NCBI GenBank assembly: GCA_000437595.1
Contig: FR899872.1
Coordinates: forward strand, 47,635 to 55,550
Length of the DNA: 7,916 nucleotides
Source of the DNA: Faecalibacterium sp. CAG:74
Lineage (GTDB): Bacteria; Bacillota; Clostridia; Christensenellales; Aristaeellaceae
Direction of reading: 5' to 3'
Part shown: piece by piece, positions 5,059-7,916 of the stretch
Position numbering within the stretch: position 1 is the stretch's first letter
Layout: each line of letters begins with the position of its first letter
Notes under the pieces: generated by a model
What the model was told of the DNA's origin: nothing
What the model saw: the letters and a program-made list of their open reading frames with translations, nothing else
The model's database searches: none
Made by a program: the position numbers and the translations under genes

Positions 5059-7731
5059 ATGGAAATGGAGAAAACATTCAATCCCCAAGCCGTGGAAAGC
5101 GAAATCTACCGCGACTGGGAATCCTCCGGCGCGTTTGAGGCGCACCGCGTGGAAGGCAAAAAGCCCTTCACCATCGTCATGCCGCCGCCCAACATCACCG
5201 GTCAGCTGCACATGGGCCACGCGCTGGACTGCACCCTGCAGGATCTCGCCGTCCGCTATCACCGCATGAAGGGCGATCCGACGCTCTGGCTGCCCGGCAC
5301 GGATCACGCCGCCATCGCGACGGAAGTGAAAATCGTCGATGCGATGCGCAAAGAGGGGCTGACCAAGGAGTCCCTCGGCCGAAAGGGCTTCCTTGACCGC
5401 GCGTGGAAGTGGAAGGAAGAGTACGGCGGACGCATCGTCACCCAGCAGCGCCGCATGGGCATCAGCTGCGACTGGAGCCGCGAGCGCTTCACGATGGACG
5501 AGGGCTGCTCCAAGGCGGTGCGCGAGGTGTTCGTCCGCCTGTACGAAAAGGGCTTGATTTACCGCGGCAACCGGCTGGTCAACTGGTGCCCGTGCTGCGA
5601 GAGCGCGATTTCGGACGCGGAAGTGGAATATCAGGAGAAGGAAGGCAATTTCTGGCATCTGCTGTACCCTGTGAAGGAGACGGGCGAGATGCTGGAACTG
5701 GCAACCACCCGCCCCGAAACCATGCTCGGCGACACCGCCGTGGCGATTAACGCCGCTGACCCGCGCTATGCCCACCTGCACGGCTGCCATGTGCTGCTGC
5801 CGCTGGCGAACCGCGAAATCCCGATTATCTGCGACGAACACGCCGACATGGAAAAGGGCACGGGCGTGGTGAAAATCACCCCCGCGCATGACCCGAACGA
5901 CAACGAAGTCGGTCAGCGCCATGACCTGCCCGTCGTGCGCGTGTTCACTTATGACGGCCACATGACCGGCGCGGAGGACGCCGCGAAGGACGCCGACGGT
6001 CAGGCGATTGACTGCGGCAAGTACGCCGGCATGACGACGCTGGAAGCGCGCAAGGCGATTGTCGCGGACTTGCAGGAATTGGGGCTGCTCAAGAGCATCG
6101 AGCCGCTGACCCACGAGGTCGGCACCTGCTACCGCTGCCATACGGTGATTGAGCCGATGGTCTCCCGGCAGTGGTTCGTGAAGATGAAGCCGCTGGCGGA
6201 ACCGGCGATTGCCTGCGTCAAGAGCGGCGAAACGAAGTTCGTGCCGGAGCGCTTCACGAAGCAGTATATGAACTGGATGGAAAATATCCGCGACTGGTGC
6301 ATCAGCCGTCAGCTGTGGTGGGGACACCGCATCCCGGTGTGGTACTGCGACGACTGCGGCGCGATGACCGTCAGCCGCGAAGACCCGACTTGCTGCTGCA
6401 AGTGCGGTTCTGCGCACATTAAGCAGGATGAGGACGTGCTGGATACTTGGTTCTCGTCTGCCCTGTGGCCGTTCTCCACGCTCGGCTGGCCGGACAACAC
6501 CGAGGATTTGAAGTACTTCTATCCCACGAACCTGCTCGTGACGGGCTATGATATTATTACCTTCTGGGTTAGCCGCATGATTACGATGGGCTTGGAGGAA
6601 ATGCAGGTTCCGCCCTTCCAGACGGTGCTGATTCACGGCCTGGTGCGCGACGAACTGGGGCGCAAGATGTCCAAGTCGCTGGGCAACGGCGTTGATCCGC
6701 TGGAAGTCATCGACCAGTACGGCGCGGACGCGCTGCGCTTCTCTTTGGTGATGGGCGTGAGCGCGGGCAACGACACCCGCTACATCCCGGCGCGCGTGGA
6801 ATCCGCCCGCAATTTCGCCAACAAGATTTGGAACGCCAGCCGCTTCGTGCTGATGAACGTGATGGAGAAAGCGCCGCTGGACACCGCGCATCTGACCGCG
6901 GCGGATCAGTGGATTTTGTCCCGCTTCCAGGACGCGACGCGCGCGATTTCTTCCAATATGGAAGAAGGCGAGTTCGGTCTGGCGGCGGACCGCATCTACG
7001 ACTTTGCGTGGAGCGAATTCTGCGACTGGTACATCGAGCTTGCGAAGAGCCGCTTAAATGGCGACGACCCGGTGGCGAAGAAAGCCGTGCAGGGCGTGCT
7101 GCTGTATGTGCTGGAAGGGCTGCTGAAGCTGCTGCACCCGTTCATGCCGTTCCTGACCGAGCAGGTGTACAAGTTCCTGCCGGGCAGCGAGGGCTTCCTG
7201 ATGCTCAAATCGTGGCCGGAAGTGAAGCCGGAGCTGGACTTCCCGGACGAGGAAGCGAAGATGGAGGGTGTGATGGAGGTCATCCGCACCATCCGCAACC
7301 TGCGCGCGGAGATGAACGTCGCCGCGGGCAAGCGCACGCACCTGATGCTGCTTCCCGCGGATGGCTGGGCGGAGACGCTGGCGCACGCCGGGCAGTATTT
7401 CCAGCGTCTGGCAGGCGCAAGCGAAACGGCAATCATTGAAAGCAGCGCCGCCGTGACCGAAAAGACCGTTTCTGCCGTGACGAAGGCGTGCACGCTGTAC
7501 ATCCCGCTGGGCGATTTGGTGGACTTCGAGAAGGAAATCGCGCGCCTGAGCAAGGAACTTGACAACCTGCACAAGGAAATCGCCCGCGCCGAGGGCAAGC
7601 TGAACAATCCGGGCTTTGTGAGCAAGGCGCCCGCCGCGCTGGTGGAGCAGGAGAAGGGCAAGCTGGCGCTGAATCAGCAGAAGGCGGAGCAGGTCGAAAA
7701 GCGCATTGCGGAACTCAAAGAATCAATGTAA
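5059..7731 (+). CDS. valS: Valine-tRNA ligase (valyl-tRNA synthetase)
   Basis: This 890-residue class I aminoacyl-tRNA synthetase attaches valine to tRNA-Val using ATP. Its order is complete: the ValS signature PPPNITG (43-48 region), HMGH at 51-54, the editing-domain motif TTRPETMLGDT from about 216, and the KMSKS loop at 536-540 within GRKMSKSLGNGVDPLEV. These are followed by the anticodon-binding domain and a C-terminal coiled-coil arm from about 821 (VDFEKEIARLSKELDNLHKE onward) typical of ValS. Cysteine pairs that may bind zinc occur at C177/C179/C180, C357/C360, C430/C433 and C445-C449. TAGGAGG (5044-5050) sits 8 nt before the chosen ATG; an in-frame ATG two codons later is less well spaced. 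Expression should depend on the T-box leader at 4518-4769, so uncharged tRNA-Val would raise synthesis of its own synthetase. Confidence 0.98.
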   Translation: MEMEKTFNPQAVESEIYRDWESSGAFEAHRVEGKKPFTIVMPPPNITGQLHMGHALDCTLQDLAVRYHRMKGDPTLWLPGTDHAAIATEVKIVDAMRKEGLTKESLGRKGFLDRAWKWKEEYGGRIVTQQRRMGISCDWSRERFTMDEGCSKAVREVFVRLYEKGLIYRGNRLVNWCPCCESAISDAEVEYQEKEGNFWHLLYPVKETGEMLELATTRPETMLGDTAVAINAADPRYAHLHGCHVLLPLANREIPIICDEHADMEKGTGVVKITPAHDPNDNEVGQRHDLPVVRVFTYDGHMTGAEDAAKDADGQAIDCGKYAGMTTLEARKAIVADLQELGLLKSIEPLTHEVGTCYRCHTVIEPMVSRQWFVKMKPLAEPAIACVKSGETKFVPERFTKQYMNWMENIRDWCISRQLWWGHRIPVWYCDDCGAMTVSREDPTCCCKCGSAHIKQDEDVLDTWFSSALWPFSTLGWPDNTEDLKYFYPTNLLVTGYDIITFWVSRMITMGLEEMQVPPFQTVLIHGLVRDELGRKMSKSLGNGVDPLEVIDQYGADALRFSLVMGVSAGNDTRYIPARVESARNFANKIWNASRFVLMNVMEKAPLDTAHLTAADQWILSRFQDATRAISSNMEEGEFGLAADRIYDFAWSEFCDWYIELAKSRLNGDDPVAKKAVQGVLLYVLEGLLKLLHPFMPFLTEQVYKFLPGSEGFLMLKSWPEVKPELDFPDEEAKMEGVMEVIRTIRNLRAEMNVAAGKRTHLMLLPADGWAETLAHAGQYFQRLAGASETAIIESSAAVTEKTVSAVTKACTLYIPLGDLVDFEKEIARLSKELDNLHKEIARAEGKLNNPGFVSKAPAALVEQEKGKLALNQQKAEQVEKRIAELKESM

Positions 7732-7746
7732 TTGGGGATTTTTTCT

Positions 7747-7780
7747 GGGGGACTGCTTGGGGGCAGTCTCCCTTTTCTTT
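7747..7780 (+). terminator. Intrinsic terminator after valS
   Basis: A 10-pair stem (7747-7756 with 7763-7772, one G-U pair) with a TTGGGG loop is followed by TTTTCTTT. It begins 15 nt after the valS stop codon and ends the T-box controlled unit. Confidence 0.9.
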
Positions 7781-7827
7781 GGTGATGTGCGATTTCTGCA
7801 TCATTTGCGCTGCCACGCAGGGGAATT

Positions 7828-7902
7828 TCGCGTCTGCGGACGCGACGAGGGGGCAACGAAAACAGACGAATGTCTGCGATCGCCCCCTCGACCCCTTCGG
7901 GT
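7828..7902. other. Three tandem hairpins in gene-free right edge
   Basis: After the valS terminator no gene is seen to the end of the window. Three inverted repeats follow each other. The first is TCGCGTC (7828-7834) with GACGCGA (7839-7845) around TGCG. The second is CGAGGGGGC (7846-7854) with GCCCCCTCG (7882-7890), enclosing a smaller CAGAC/GTCTG hairpin (7863-7876). The third is ACCC (7891-7894) with GGGT (7899-7902). They are nearly contiguous, which suggests one structured RNA or a dispersed palindromic repeat. No T-run follows within the window. Confidence 0.45.
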
Positions 7903-7916
7903 GCACACTCCTGTTA

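Noticed and set aside
5026..6891. A 621-residue open frame on the minus strand opposite valS
   Set aside because: It has the same low-complexity His/Arg/Ala composition, no promoter or ribosome binding site was seen, and it mirrors a complete valS gene.

Overview
The window looks like chromosomal DNA from a G+C-rich member of the Clostridia, probably an anaerobic gut fermenter. The evidence is a T-box leader upstream of valS, a PduL-type phosphotransacylase near acetate kinase, a secreted BspA-like leucine-rich-repeat protein, strong AGGAGG ribosome binding sites, and the Firmicutes-style yceD-rpmF pair. The genus cannot be fixed from this sequence. All six recognised or described CDSs plus one small unknown CDS read on the plus strand. 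A strong promoter at the left edge fires leftward, towards a gene outside the window.

Layout. Positions 1-216 are a divergent regulatory region with a near-consensus promoter on each strand. Next is an energy-metabolism block: pduL (217-789), a secreted leucine-rich-repeat protein (881-2287), then ackA (2330-3538). PduL and AckA together would convert acetyl-CoA to acetate with formation of ATP. The surface protein sits between them. After a gap carrying repeated CGCGAAA-type motifs and a perfect sigma-A promoter comes the translation pair yceD/DUF177 (3678-4187) and rpmF (4230-4421). Positions 4422-4807 hold a T-box riboswitch with its terminator and antiterminator. It precedes a 64-residue membrane protein (4808-5002) and valS (5059-7731). 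A good intrinsic terminator follows valS, and the right edge is a gene-free stretch with three hairpins in a row.

Most notable observation. The ribosome binding site and start codon of the leucine-rich-repeat gene form the 3' arm of a 21-pair inverted repeat (797-817 with 866-886). Its 5' arm begins only 8 nt after the pduL stop codon, and a TATAAT box lies in the loop. Read-through RNA from pduL could therefore hide the start of the gene, whereas RNA begun inside the loop could not form the structure. Other items are the small membrane gene placed under T-box control with valS, a YceD protein that lacks part of its usual cysteine cluster, and repeated motifs around the yceD promoter.

No CRISPR array, insertion sequence, tRNA, rRNA or recognisable defence system was seen.
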